A stretch of 36,878 nucleotides of DNA from Ramicandelaber brevisporus (taxonomy: Eukaryota > Kickxellomycota > Ramicandelaberales > Ramicandelaberaceae), in assembly GCA_025201865.1 (NCBI GenBank), contig MU602887.1:1-36878 (forward strand), in the 5' to 3' direction. Every line of letters starts with the position of its first letter. Within the stretch, counting starts at the first letter, position 1. A model generated the notes under the pieces. It was not told the origin of the DNA and did no database searches. It worked only from the letters and a program-made list of their open reading frames with translations. Shown piece after piece: positions 18,445 to 27,220 of this stretch. Position numbers and translations under genes: made by a program.

Positions 18445-21400
18445 ATGACCGGGGTACCACCAATGATCGCAACCAACACCTCCCCTGTGCTACAAATTCC
18501 GCTATCATCCTCTGCAACAGTCGCACAGAATCAACCGTCACACACAGCTTCCCTACAACCTTCTTCCACGTCAAACACAGACACCAACACACACACCAAC
18601 ACGTCAGCAGCACTCACTACAACTACAACTACAACTACAACTACAACTGCAACTGCGACTATGAACATTAACGTGAATGGAGATGGACGACCCGTCCGGA
18701 TGCTACGCAGCTGTGTCGCATGTCGGCGTCGCAAAGTCAAGTGTGATGGCGCGAAACCATCTTGCAAACGGTGCTCGGATGCCCACGCTACTTGCATCTA
18801 CCTGGCTGCACCTGACACTCGTCGCAACTGGAAGTTTATGGACGAATCATCCGCCACGTCACTTGTGCCAGCTCATTCATCGTCATCATCAGCATCAACA
18901 TCAGCAGCAGCAGCAGCAGCAGCATTATCAGCGGCATCGGCGGCAACAAGTGGAGATGCGATGGCAATCGAGAGCAAGATTGGCGGTAGTAGTGGCGGCA
19001 GTGGCGGTGGCGATGGGAATGTCGGTTTTGATGAGGATGATGACCAGCTGGAGGATTCGAGTGCAGCGATCATTGCAATGATGTCGAAAGCTCGCAATGG
19101 TGGCGTTGACCAGGCTGCAACAATTGAGATTCTGTCGCATCGGATCTTGCAACTCGAGAGTAAACTTGGAAGATACCGATCAACAGCGAAGACACAGGCC
19201 AATGGTAGTTCATCACGCAACACAACAAGGTCAGCAGCAACAACAACTACAACAGCTCAAGCAGATGCAGACTTGAACGGAGTGTATGAGATGCGGCGGA
19301 AGAGTGGTTTGAAACGACGATTACTCGACATGACTCGAGGCGCTGATGAGTACGAAATGCAATCGCTGGGCATGTCTGGCATAATCTCACTTGATGACAT
19401 CGAAGATAACGACGGTGCTGATAATGAGGATGATGCAGAGTTTGCAGCCAACAGATTCATATACATGGATGATTCTAGTGCTTGGGATGAACCTCGACAC
19501 TCACGCGATAAAGCACGTCCTACTGGATTGAATAGTGGTAATGGCATCAGCTCGCGTCCACCTTCTCACAACCCGGTTCGTCGACACCTCTCTGGCAACA
19601 GCAACGGTAACATTAGCAGAGCAACTACAAATGCAACAATGGCATCCATCAACACAGATGGTGATGTCAGTCCAAACATTGAAGCTTATCGAGATGCATT
19701 TGATTTGACTCCAGAAGCCAAAGCTGATGGCGATGTCGGTGTTGGCGAGGGCAAGACGACTCGTTGGGCACGCTCTGGCATGAGCGTTCCACGCAACTTG
19801 AGCGAGAACACTCTTGGATTGCCACCGAATGAGGTCATTGAGCATTTAGTTGATTTGTACTTTGAGCGCACTCTTGCCTACCGGCTGTTTATTCATCCAG
19901 CGACGTTCAGACGACAGTTGGCACACAAAGCCGTGTCTCCGGCAATGCTGTATGCAATCATGGCCAGTTCAGCACGCTTTTCCGACCACCCTCTCCTGGT
20001 TCATTCATCATCTTCAGCTACAGCACCAACGGCAGCACCCTCAAGCAGCCCCAATGCATCAACAGCGCCGCAGCCAACCAAGTCTTCAGCCGATGAGTTC
20101 TTCATGCGTGCAAAGTACTATGCCGCTCGCATCACTGATCGCCCACGTCTCGAAGATGTCCAAACCATGCTGCTGATTGCCTACGAGCACATGACACGCT
20201 GCGAAGGCCAGCAAGCCTGGATCTACAAGTCATCCAGCATCAGTCTTGCTCAGAACATTGCTCTTGATCGCCTTGATGATGCCCACGCCGTTCGCAAACG
20301 CATCTTCATCCCTGCTGAGTGGACTCGGCTAGAGACGGCCCGTCGTGTATGGTGGCAAGTGTTTCTGTTGGAAACTGTGGCGTCAATGGGCCGTGGACGC
20401 AGACCAACGCTGTGTGATGAAGACTTTGAAGTTGACTTACCATCTAACGATGAACTGTGGATCATTGGTGGTCAAGACGCGGGTATGGCATCGCAGAATA
20501 ACCATTATGGAGCGCCGCCGGCTGCTGTACTGGTTAGCTCGACGCCATCGCTCACTTCATACTTTGTGCAAGTAGCATGTCATTTGTGCCGCGTGATTGC
20601 ATTGGTCAACTCCACCAAGATTCGCGGTGATACTGCCATGGCTCAGTACAATGAAGTCTACGCTCGTTGCACTATCTGGTTCGAGAATCTACCTGCACAC
20701 GTCAGAGTCACAACCGCCACTTTACGCCAAAGCCATGTCAACCCGCGCGTGTTTGCCAACATTGCCCTGATCCATGTCATCTATCATGCTACCATGGTTT
20801 CATTGTCTCGATCTGAGCTGCTCGACTTTGCCGATGACGACAATATGCGTGCCGAAATGGTTCGTCGTTCCCATGTTGCCGCCTCCGCCATGACCGATTT
20901 ACTGCGCATGATCTCTCACGTCGAACCACTCTTCTACGAGTCCTTCTTCTTTTTGGCGTGCTTTAAGTCCATCTTCCCGCATTTGGATCCACTGGTGCTC
21001 AAACAGAGCCCAGAGGCCATCGCAGCTGCGCGTGAGCGACTCAATGTACATCGAGCGATCATTGAGAAGGGTTTGCAGCATGTGCCAATTACAGAGTTCT
21101 TTTTGAAGGACATTGACACGGTTATGGAGCTGGCGTCAACGTTCAAGGGCTCCCCGGCAGAGTTCAAGCATGTGATGATATTGACAAAGCGGAATGGCAT
21201 TGGGCTGAAAGAGGCACTGAGCATTATTGAGCAGATTCGAAAAGACGAAGCAGCAGCTCAGGCATCAATGATGGGCATGTCAATGGGCAGCAAGTCAAAA
21301 GTTGATGAGTCTCCCGGCCGATCATCCAAAGCCAATGCAGCAATTTCTACAGCCATGTCTGCAACTTCAAGTGGTGGATCGACGACAACATCAACAACAA

Positions 21401-21672
21401 CCACAACATCTGTATTTGCCGTGCCAATTCTTCCGAATACTGTGCCAAGCCTGAACCAGCTGGCCACTTCTCATTCAGTATCATTATCAACTCACAACCT
21501 GTTTGGTAGCGATGCAAATGCAAGTACCAACTTATTAAGCAGCATGGGCCACTCTGCATTCACCACACTCGATGCTGCCTCATTGCTGAACCAGCTCAAC
21601 ACCAATGGCTCTCCGTTTGGTTTCAATCTGCCTCCGCTCACTCCATCCACATTTGGCTCAATCCCATCAGCA

Positions 21673-21710
<38 letters not shown>

Positions 21711-22611
21711 TGGCACCGCACACTCCCCGCCCATTCCGCTTCCTGCTACGGTGCCTCCATCAACCACTGGTAGCAATGGCGGTATACGAGGCTTGCCCGA
21801 TGTGTTCAACATCTCACCATTCACTGGTCTTGACAATGTCATGAGTAACATCTCATTGCCGAGCAGCGCCGTGCCAATAGTCTCACCACAGACTCATCTT
21901 CCACCAGCCATTTACTCTCAGTTACATCCAACAAATCCATTGTATCTTCAAATGGCACTTCAGCATCAGCCTCAGCAGCCTCAACAACCTCAGCAACCTC
22001 AGCAACAGCAGCAACAGCAGCAAGTAACCGACCCACTCTCGTTACTATCGACCACTAACACAATCAACCACACACTCGGCATGTTTGGCACGAGTGGTCT
22101 TGTTCCAACTTCCACGCCTCTCTTCCCCGCAGCTCTCGGAACACCAACTGTTACTGCAATGCTTAGCCAGTCGTCAACCTCTCTTCTACAGCCTCAATCT
22201 CACCATTATCAACACCATCCCCATCAACAGCACCATCTCTCTGACTCTGGTAGTGTCGACGGCAGTATTGATGGCAGTCCAAGCTGTCGTCTCGATGAGA
22301 ACCAGATTGCGCAGCTGCTTGGTGCAAGTCTTCATCAACCCCCAGTGGCTCTCTCAGCCTCCGGAAGTTCCGCATTCTTGACTGGCACTGGCACTAGCCC
22401 TGGAGCTGGTTCTATTCTGCAGACTGCCACACCTCCACATCGCAACTTGAGATCCTTGCTTGAGAGAACCTCTGCTGCTGCTGCTGCTGGTACCGCTGCT
22501 GGTGGTGGTGGTACTGGTCTGCCATCTACTGTCGAGCAACCTCGGCAACAAGCACGCCGCAGTGTATCTGGCTCACTCTTATCCTCTACGCTTACACCTT
22601 CAACTTTATAG
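18445..22611 (+). CDS. Zn2Cys6 transcription factor with fungal-specific TF domain
   Basis: This 1388-residue nuclear regulator starts at the ATG at 18445; the open frame before it has no ATG and crosses a microsatellite. A binuclear zinc cluster has Cys at residues 90, 93, 100, 107, 110 and 117 (C-x2-C-x6-C-x6-C-x2-C-x6-C), with the basic stretch RRRKVK. A fungal-specific transcription factor domain lies at about 460-720 (LYFERTLAYRLFIHP, ARRVWWQVFLLETVASMGRGR). Thr, Ser, Ala, Asp and Gln tracts fill the rest, including poly-Ala near 1080 and poly-Gln near 1180, which are possible activation segments. The length is well above the usual 600-1000 residues. Target genes cannot be told from the sequence, and no neighbouring cluster suggests one. 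Confidence 0.93.
18615..18659 (+). repeat. ACA/ACT hexanucleotide repeat encoding poly-Thr
   Basis: A tandem ACAACT unit inside the zinc-cluster gene encodes a Thr run just before the DNA-binding domain. Confidence 0.8.
21667..21711 (+). repeat. GCA repeat encoding poly-Ala
   Basis: A run of GCA codons in the C-terminal half of the zinc-cluster protein encodes about 14 Ala in a row, with one Thr near the start. Confidence 0.8.
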
Positions 22612-22794
22612 ACTCTATTGACTTTAAACGAATTCACCCCTTTCATCCTTTTCATCATTTTCATCCTTTTCATCCTTTTCCCTCCCGTTTTTACACTTTA
22701 TGATTTTATGATTTTAAAATTTCAAAATATTGCACAGTTAAACTACATAGTGTCGCTAAGCTATCTCGGAAGAAGAATGACTTGTTAAACTATT

Positions 22795-25170
22795 TTACCA
22801 AGCGTCGTCAAAATCGATTCCAGCCAAGACATCGTCGCCAAACTCGTCAGCCGTTTGATTCTCAGGCATGTACGCGCCAAATCTGCCTCGATCATTCACA
22901 TTCTGTCCGTTTGTCCTTTGTACAGCTACAGCTTGGCTCCGTGACTGCCGCTGCTGCTGCTGCTGTTGCTGTTGTTGTTGCTGTTGCTGTTGTTGCACTC
23001 GCTGTGGAATTGAGTTATCAAGTGACTGTGGGAATGAGGATGGTGGCGATTCGAGCCCATTGATAGATTCGTGGATTTGCACTTGTGACTGTCGCGGTTG
23101 TTGATTCTGGCGTGGCTGGTTTTGCTGCTGGCGCTGAGACAGGTATTGAGAATGTCTCAATTCTCTCTGTTGTCTCCTTAACCGATGCTCCGGCAGCACT
23201 TCAAGCGATGGTGTCGGGTCATCACACTTTGTATCGACACTAACCGCCATTATTCTTCTCTGGCCCTCGCCATCTTCAACTTCTTTGACTGCGTACATGT
23301 AAAGCAGGTTTCGTTTAGTAACAATCAATGTGCCAAGCGTGCCACTTTGTACAACGTCCTGGTTCATCATCATTGCCATCAATGCTTGTCCTGAGCTCAT
23401 TCCCACCACCGGCCGTGTTGTATTATTATTACTATTACTATCACTAATATCATTAATGCTGTTGGCAAGTGTTATGTGATCATTTTGGCAAATGAATAGT
23501 GTGACATCTCGAAGTACCATAGTCGTGCCAATTGATAAGTCCGATACACAAGTTTTGAGAATATTGTGAGTAAGAGTAGCATGGATATCGCCGGTTGGAT
23601 CTGTCAGCACCACAGACATGTCTTGACTACAATATCTAATCTCCTTCAACATGACTACCAGATGCGGAATCTTTACCGGCGGTACTATCGCAGTAGAGTT
23701 ATTGCCACCATTTATACCAATCTGTGCGCCTCCATTATTGAGTGCGCCGTGCTCATTATTTAGTTGATTTGATTGATTCTGTTGGTTCTGTCGATTCTGC
23801 ATCAAATTGACAACATCTGCAACGCATGTTTTCGTAAATGGTGATTTGCCTTTGAACTTGGCTGCGTTTGATCGAGTGTAACCAACAATTCCCAATTCGC
23901 GACACATCATTTGCCATGCCAAATTGTGGCTGAAATCACTATCGTGCAATCCAGATAGCATTGGGTCAACCACATAGCCTAAGCTGTCATCGTCATTCTT
24001 GTCTGGAGAGCCACTGTCCTTGTCATTAGTTGAGGCACTACCGCCACTGACAGAAGCAGTAGCAGGACTGCGGCGGATGCGACTTGTTCGACTATTATGG
24101 TTAGGAGTAGTGGCAGTGTCAGGGTCCTGCAACAAACCAGCTGGACCGGGAATTCGACGGAACCGTGGTGTTTGATGTAGTGCTTGCTGTGGTGTTTGTT
24201 GTTGTTGTTGTTGTTGTTGATGCTGTTGCTGTTGTTGAAATAGCTGTAGCTGAGGCATTGGCGGTGGTGGCGGTGGTGGCACAGGATTATCAAATGGGAT
24301 GTTCGAAGATGATATTCTAGCAAGAGGCTGTGGCCGGCCGCGAACTGGTGTAAACTCCAATGCTGGCTGTTGCTGTTGCTGCTGTTGTTGTCGCTGTTGT
24401 AGAGGCTGAGTTGGTCTAGTTGAAGCTGCAACATTGTTGGCCTCGGTGCTTTTTCGAGCGATGAGCTTCTGAGATGGAGACATCATTTGAGTGGCTGGAT
24501 CACTTCCACTACTTTGGCTCGATGATGGCGAACGCAAACCGCCAGCCGTCAATTCGCGGAAGTTGAATGGCGACGTCGGCATGACGAGACCATTAGAGTC
24601 TCCTGTCATCATCATCCCATCTGCATTAGCGAGACCAGTTAAATTAATATCACCATCTTCTTCCAATGACCGCTTGCGGTTTGGCGTTTGAAACTGTGAT
24701 TGCGATGGCTGTGATGGCTGTGATGACTGTGATGGCTGTGCTGGATGAGCTTGTGATGGCTGCTGGGCATTCATGGTTTGCTGCGGTTTCTGCAACTGCG
24801 ACTGCAACTGCGACTGCTGCTGTTGCTTTTTGCGAAGTAGGCCAAGGATCTGGTTTGGATCACGTAGCCGCTGTCCTGGATCATGCGTTGATGTACTCTG
24901 TGATGGAACAGGATGCTGGCTTGGTGTTGGAGCTACTGTTCTCGATGTTTGTGCAGGTCGTGAAGCTACAGGATTCGCAGCTCTAGGAGCAATTACTGGA
25001 GTTTGTGCCGCCGCTGTTGCTGCTGCTGCTGTTGTCGGCTTCGCAGGTTGGGTCGGTACAGCGGGAGCAGTGGTTGGCACTGGCGCTGGCGCTGGAGCTG
25101 GGTTACTAGCTTGTCGCTGCTGGTTCTGACGTGCTTGAAGCAGCTTCGCCTGCAATCCGCTGAACGCCAT
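22795..25170 (-). CDS. HROB-like homologous recombination OB-fold protein
   Basis: This 791-residue protein starts at the ATG at 25170; the frame extends four codons upstream only from a TTG. The N-terminal half is Pro/Gln/Ser-rich. A motif RRIPGPAGLL at about 338-347 (P341) matches the PGPAG element of HROB. A helical block at about 409-455 follows (NLAWQMMCRELGI). An OB fold begins at I501 (KIPHLVVMLKEI), with DPTGDI at 524-529, VLRDVTLFICQND and a final TLANSINDI strand. This order of elements is that of HROB (MCM8IP, C17orf53), which in animals brings the MCM8-MCM9 helicase to recombination intermediates and interstrand crosslink repair. Poly-Gln and an acidic C-terminus (DEFGDDVLAGIDFDDAW) follow. 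The gene is head to head with PFK-2 across 157 bases. I recognised the OB-fold family by motif without an alignment. Confidence 0.82.
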   Translation of the reverse strand: MAFSGLQAKLLQARQNQQRQASNPAPAPAPVPTTAPAVPTQPAKPTTAAAATAAAQTPVIAPRAANPVASRPAQTSRTVAPTPSQHPVPSQSTSTHDPGQRLRDPNQILGLLRKKQQQQSQLQSQLQKPQQTMNAQQPSQAHPAQPSQSSQPSQPSQSQFQTPNRKRSLEEDGDINLTGLANADGMMMTGDSNGLVMPTSPFNFRELTAGGLRSPSSSQSSGSDPATQMMSPSQKLIARKSTEANNVAASTRPTQPLQQRQQQQQQQQPALEFTPVRGRPQPLARISSSNIPFDNPVPPPPPPPMPQLQLFQQQQQHQQQQQQQQTPQQALHQTPRFRRIPGPAGLLQDPDTATTPNHNSRTSRIRRSPATASVSGGSASTNDKDSGSPDKNDDDSLGYVVDPMLSGLHDSDFSHNLAWQMMCRELGIVGYTRSNAAKFKGKSPFTKTCVADVVNLMQNRQNQQNQSNQLNNEHGALNNGGAQIGINGGNNSTAIVPPVKIPHLVVMLKEIRYCSQDMSVVLTDPTGDIHATLTHNILKTCVSDLSIGTTMVLRDVTLFICQNDHITLANSINDISDSNSNNNTTRPVVGMSSGQALMAMMMNQDVVQSGTLGTLIVTKRNLLYMYAVKEVEDGEGQRRIMAVSVDTKCDDPTPSLEVLPEHRLRRQQRELRHSQYLSQRQQQNQPRQNQQPRQSQVQIHESINGLESPPSSFPQSLDNSIPQRVQQQQQQQQQQQQQQQRQSRSQAVAVQRTNGQNVNDRGRFGAYMPENQTADEFGDDVLAGIDFDDAW

Positions 25171-25327
25171 TCCGAGTTTCAATCTTGGAGAGTTGTTTAT
25201 TGTTGATGTTGCTGTGCGATATTGTCGAAATCCACTAATATTCGGGTTCGGTTCGCGGTGTCTTCTTCTTACTCTTCATCCCTAACAGCAGCAGTACTTT
25301 TTTTTGACAATAAACTTCCAGTCAAAG
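25171..25327. promoter_or_regulatory. 157-base bidirectional promoter (HROB-like / PFK-2)
   Basis: The two start codons are only 157 bases apart on opposite strands, so both promoters and both leaders must fit here. A T-rich run lies just before the PFK-2 start. No clear TATA box is visible in either direction. Confidence 0.6.
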
Positions 25328-26992
25328 ATGGCAGCACGTTTGTACGAGACAGCCTCTGGCCAACTCTTCCACGCTGGCCAGATTGCCGTGATTCTCGTCG
25401 GGCTGCCTTCGCGGGGCAAGACTCATCTGTCTGGGGCTATGAAACGCTACCTGTGCTGGCTGGGTGTCAAGACCGAGTCTTTCAATGTTGGAGTGTATCG
25501 TCGCAATTTGGCCAGTTCACCAACGTCAGCAGGTGACATTGAAGATCCGCGTGGATTTGAGCTGTTTGATCCATCTACGAGGTCATCGATGGCTGTGCGA
25601 ATGAAGGCGAGTGAAATGGCATTTCAAGATATGATCAAGTTCTTTGAAGAAGGCAGAGAACGCGCATTGAAAGGCGCAAAGAACATTGACTCGTCTGGTA
25701 CATTTGCGGCAGAAAAGGCAGCAGCCGAGAAAGAACAACAGCAGGAACAGACCCAGATAAAGGCTGTGCCAGTGGATACAAATAGCAGCAGTAGTGGCAG
25801 TGGCAGTGGCAGTGGCAGTGGCAGCGGAGGAGTACGTGGCAGTGAAGTGTATCGTGGTGGACAGGTGGCTATATTTGATGGCGCAAATAGCTCGGAGGAT
25901 TATCGCCGAACTCTTCTCAGCCGCTTGACTGAAATTGGAGTGCAAGTACTATTTGTCGAATCCATCTGTGATGATCCTCAGCTGATTGAACGCAACATTA
26001 TAAACGTCAAAATCCATGGGCCAGATTATATCGGGTGGTCTCAGGCCGATGCCGTGGCTGATTTCAAACGTCGTATTGATGCTCATGCCAAAATCCACGA
26101 AACTATCACTGATACATCATTGTCATTTGTGAAGATGTTCAATGCTGGCGAACGCATTGTGGTGAATAACGTTCATGGATTCTTGCCGACTCGCATTGTG
26201 TTTTATTTGCTTAACTTGCACATTCAGCCGAGAATCATTTACTTGGCTCCACCGCCGCCTGAGTGTGAAGTCGATTTGTCTGCGGACTCAGATGCTCGGT
26301 CTGTGCATTTGACTGCAGCTGATCCACCACTGTCAACGCAAGGTCGCGACCATGCCCAGCGTCTCCGAGATGCGCTGGTTGAGCATCGCCGGAATCAGCA
26401 GTCGAAAAGATCAGTCACCCCAATTAGTCCACTCAGCATCTGGGCATCAAAGGAGCGCCAGCCTCTCGAGACTGCCACCATCATTGCCGGTAGCTGTGTC
26501 CCCAGCACATCCGACCCTGTTGTCACCGCAATGGCCGAAGCCGCAGGTATCGAAGAGTCAAGCCAGAGCACTTCGCTTTGCAATCACAGCCATGACGATG
26601 TTGCATCCCATGTGGCTGGTTTCCGCCGTCGCAACATGCTCACTGGTTTAAGCCGCGGCGTAGTCGAAGGTATGACGCCTGAGCAAATAGCCGAGCAGCA
26701 TCCACTGGACTACAAGATGCACTTGGCAGATCCGTATAACCATAGATTTTCACGCGGAGAATCATACCATGACTTGGCCATTAGATTGGAGGCTGTCATT
26801 TTAGAGCTGGAACGTGAAAAGGGAGATGTCATGATTGTTGCTGATGAAACTGTGCTGAGATGCTTGTGTGCCTATTTCGATGGCAATTTGACGAACGAGC
26901 AAATTCCAAGTCTTGAAGTAAAGAAGAATGAGATTATAGAGATTGTTCCTGGTGCATATGGATCCACAACTAACTATATTAAAGTAAATTAA
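25328..26992 (+). CDS. 6-phosphofructo-2-kinase with degenerate bisphosphatase domain
   Basis: This 554-residue protein starts at the ATG at 25328. The kinase half has the P-loop GLPSRGKT (25-32), FNVGVYRRN, FDGAN around D184 (FDATN in the family) and GPDYIGW. It should make fructose 2,6-bisphosphate, the activator of glycolytic phosphofructokinase-1. A low-complexity insert at about 128-178, with Gln and a Ser-Gly run, splits the kinase domain. The bisphosphatase half keeps its frame (PLSTQGRDHAQRL, VVEGMTPEQIAEQHP, RGESYHDLAIRLE, LRCLCAYF) but has lost catalysis. The LCRHGE motif is LAPPPPE (residues 306-312), and the second His motif (ICHQAVMRC) reads VADETVLRC with D506 in place of His. 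Yeast Pfk26 is also phosphatase-dead, by a single His change. This is probably a monofunctional kinase. Confidence 0.93.
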   Translation: MAARLYETASGQLFHAGQIAVILVGLPSRGKTHLSGAMKRYLCWLGVKTESFNVGVYRRNLASSPTSAGDIEDPRGFELFDPSTRSSMAVRMKASEMAFQDMIKFFEEGRERALKGAKNIDSSGTFAAEKAAAEKEQQQEQTQIKAVPVDTNSSSSGSGSGSGSGSGGVRGSEVYRGGQVAIFDGANSSEDYRRTLLSRLTEIGVQVLFVESICDDPQLIERNIINVKIHGPDYIGWSQADAVADFKRRIDAHAKIHETITDTSLSFVKMFNAGERIVVNNVHGFLPTRIVFYLLNLHIQPRIIYLAPPPPECEVDLSADSDARSVHLTAADPPLSTQGRDHAQRLRDALVEHRRNQQSKRSVTPISPLSIWASKERQPLETATIIAGSCVPSTSDPVVTAMAEAAGIEESSQSTSLCNHSHDDVASHVAGFRRRNMLTGLSRGVVEGMTPEQIAEQHPLDYKMHLADPYNHRFSRGESYHDLAIRLEAVILELEREKGDVMIVADETVLRCLCAYFDGNLTNEQIPSLEVKKNEIIEIVPGAYGSTTNYIKVN

Positions 26993-27220
26993 CCAAGTTG
27001 TCCTAACTCTTTTTTCTCTATACCGTTTTCTCTTTCTTTTATTTGGGCAAACCCGCTTGGGTTCGTCGATTTTATTCGCGTTTGTTTTGTTTACTCTCAC
27101 GAAAGGAGGTGACTTGTTTGCTCTCTCTGCTCTCAACTACTCGACCGAAGATTGACAAACTACCACCACCAACAGCAGAACAGAACAGAGTAGAACAGCT
27201 GATCTACCCAACAGCCAGCC

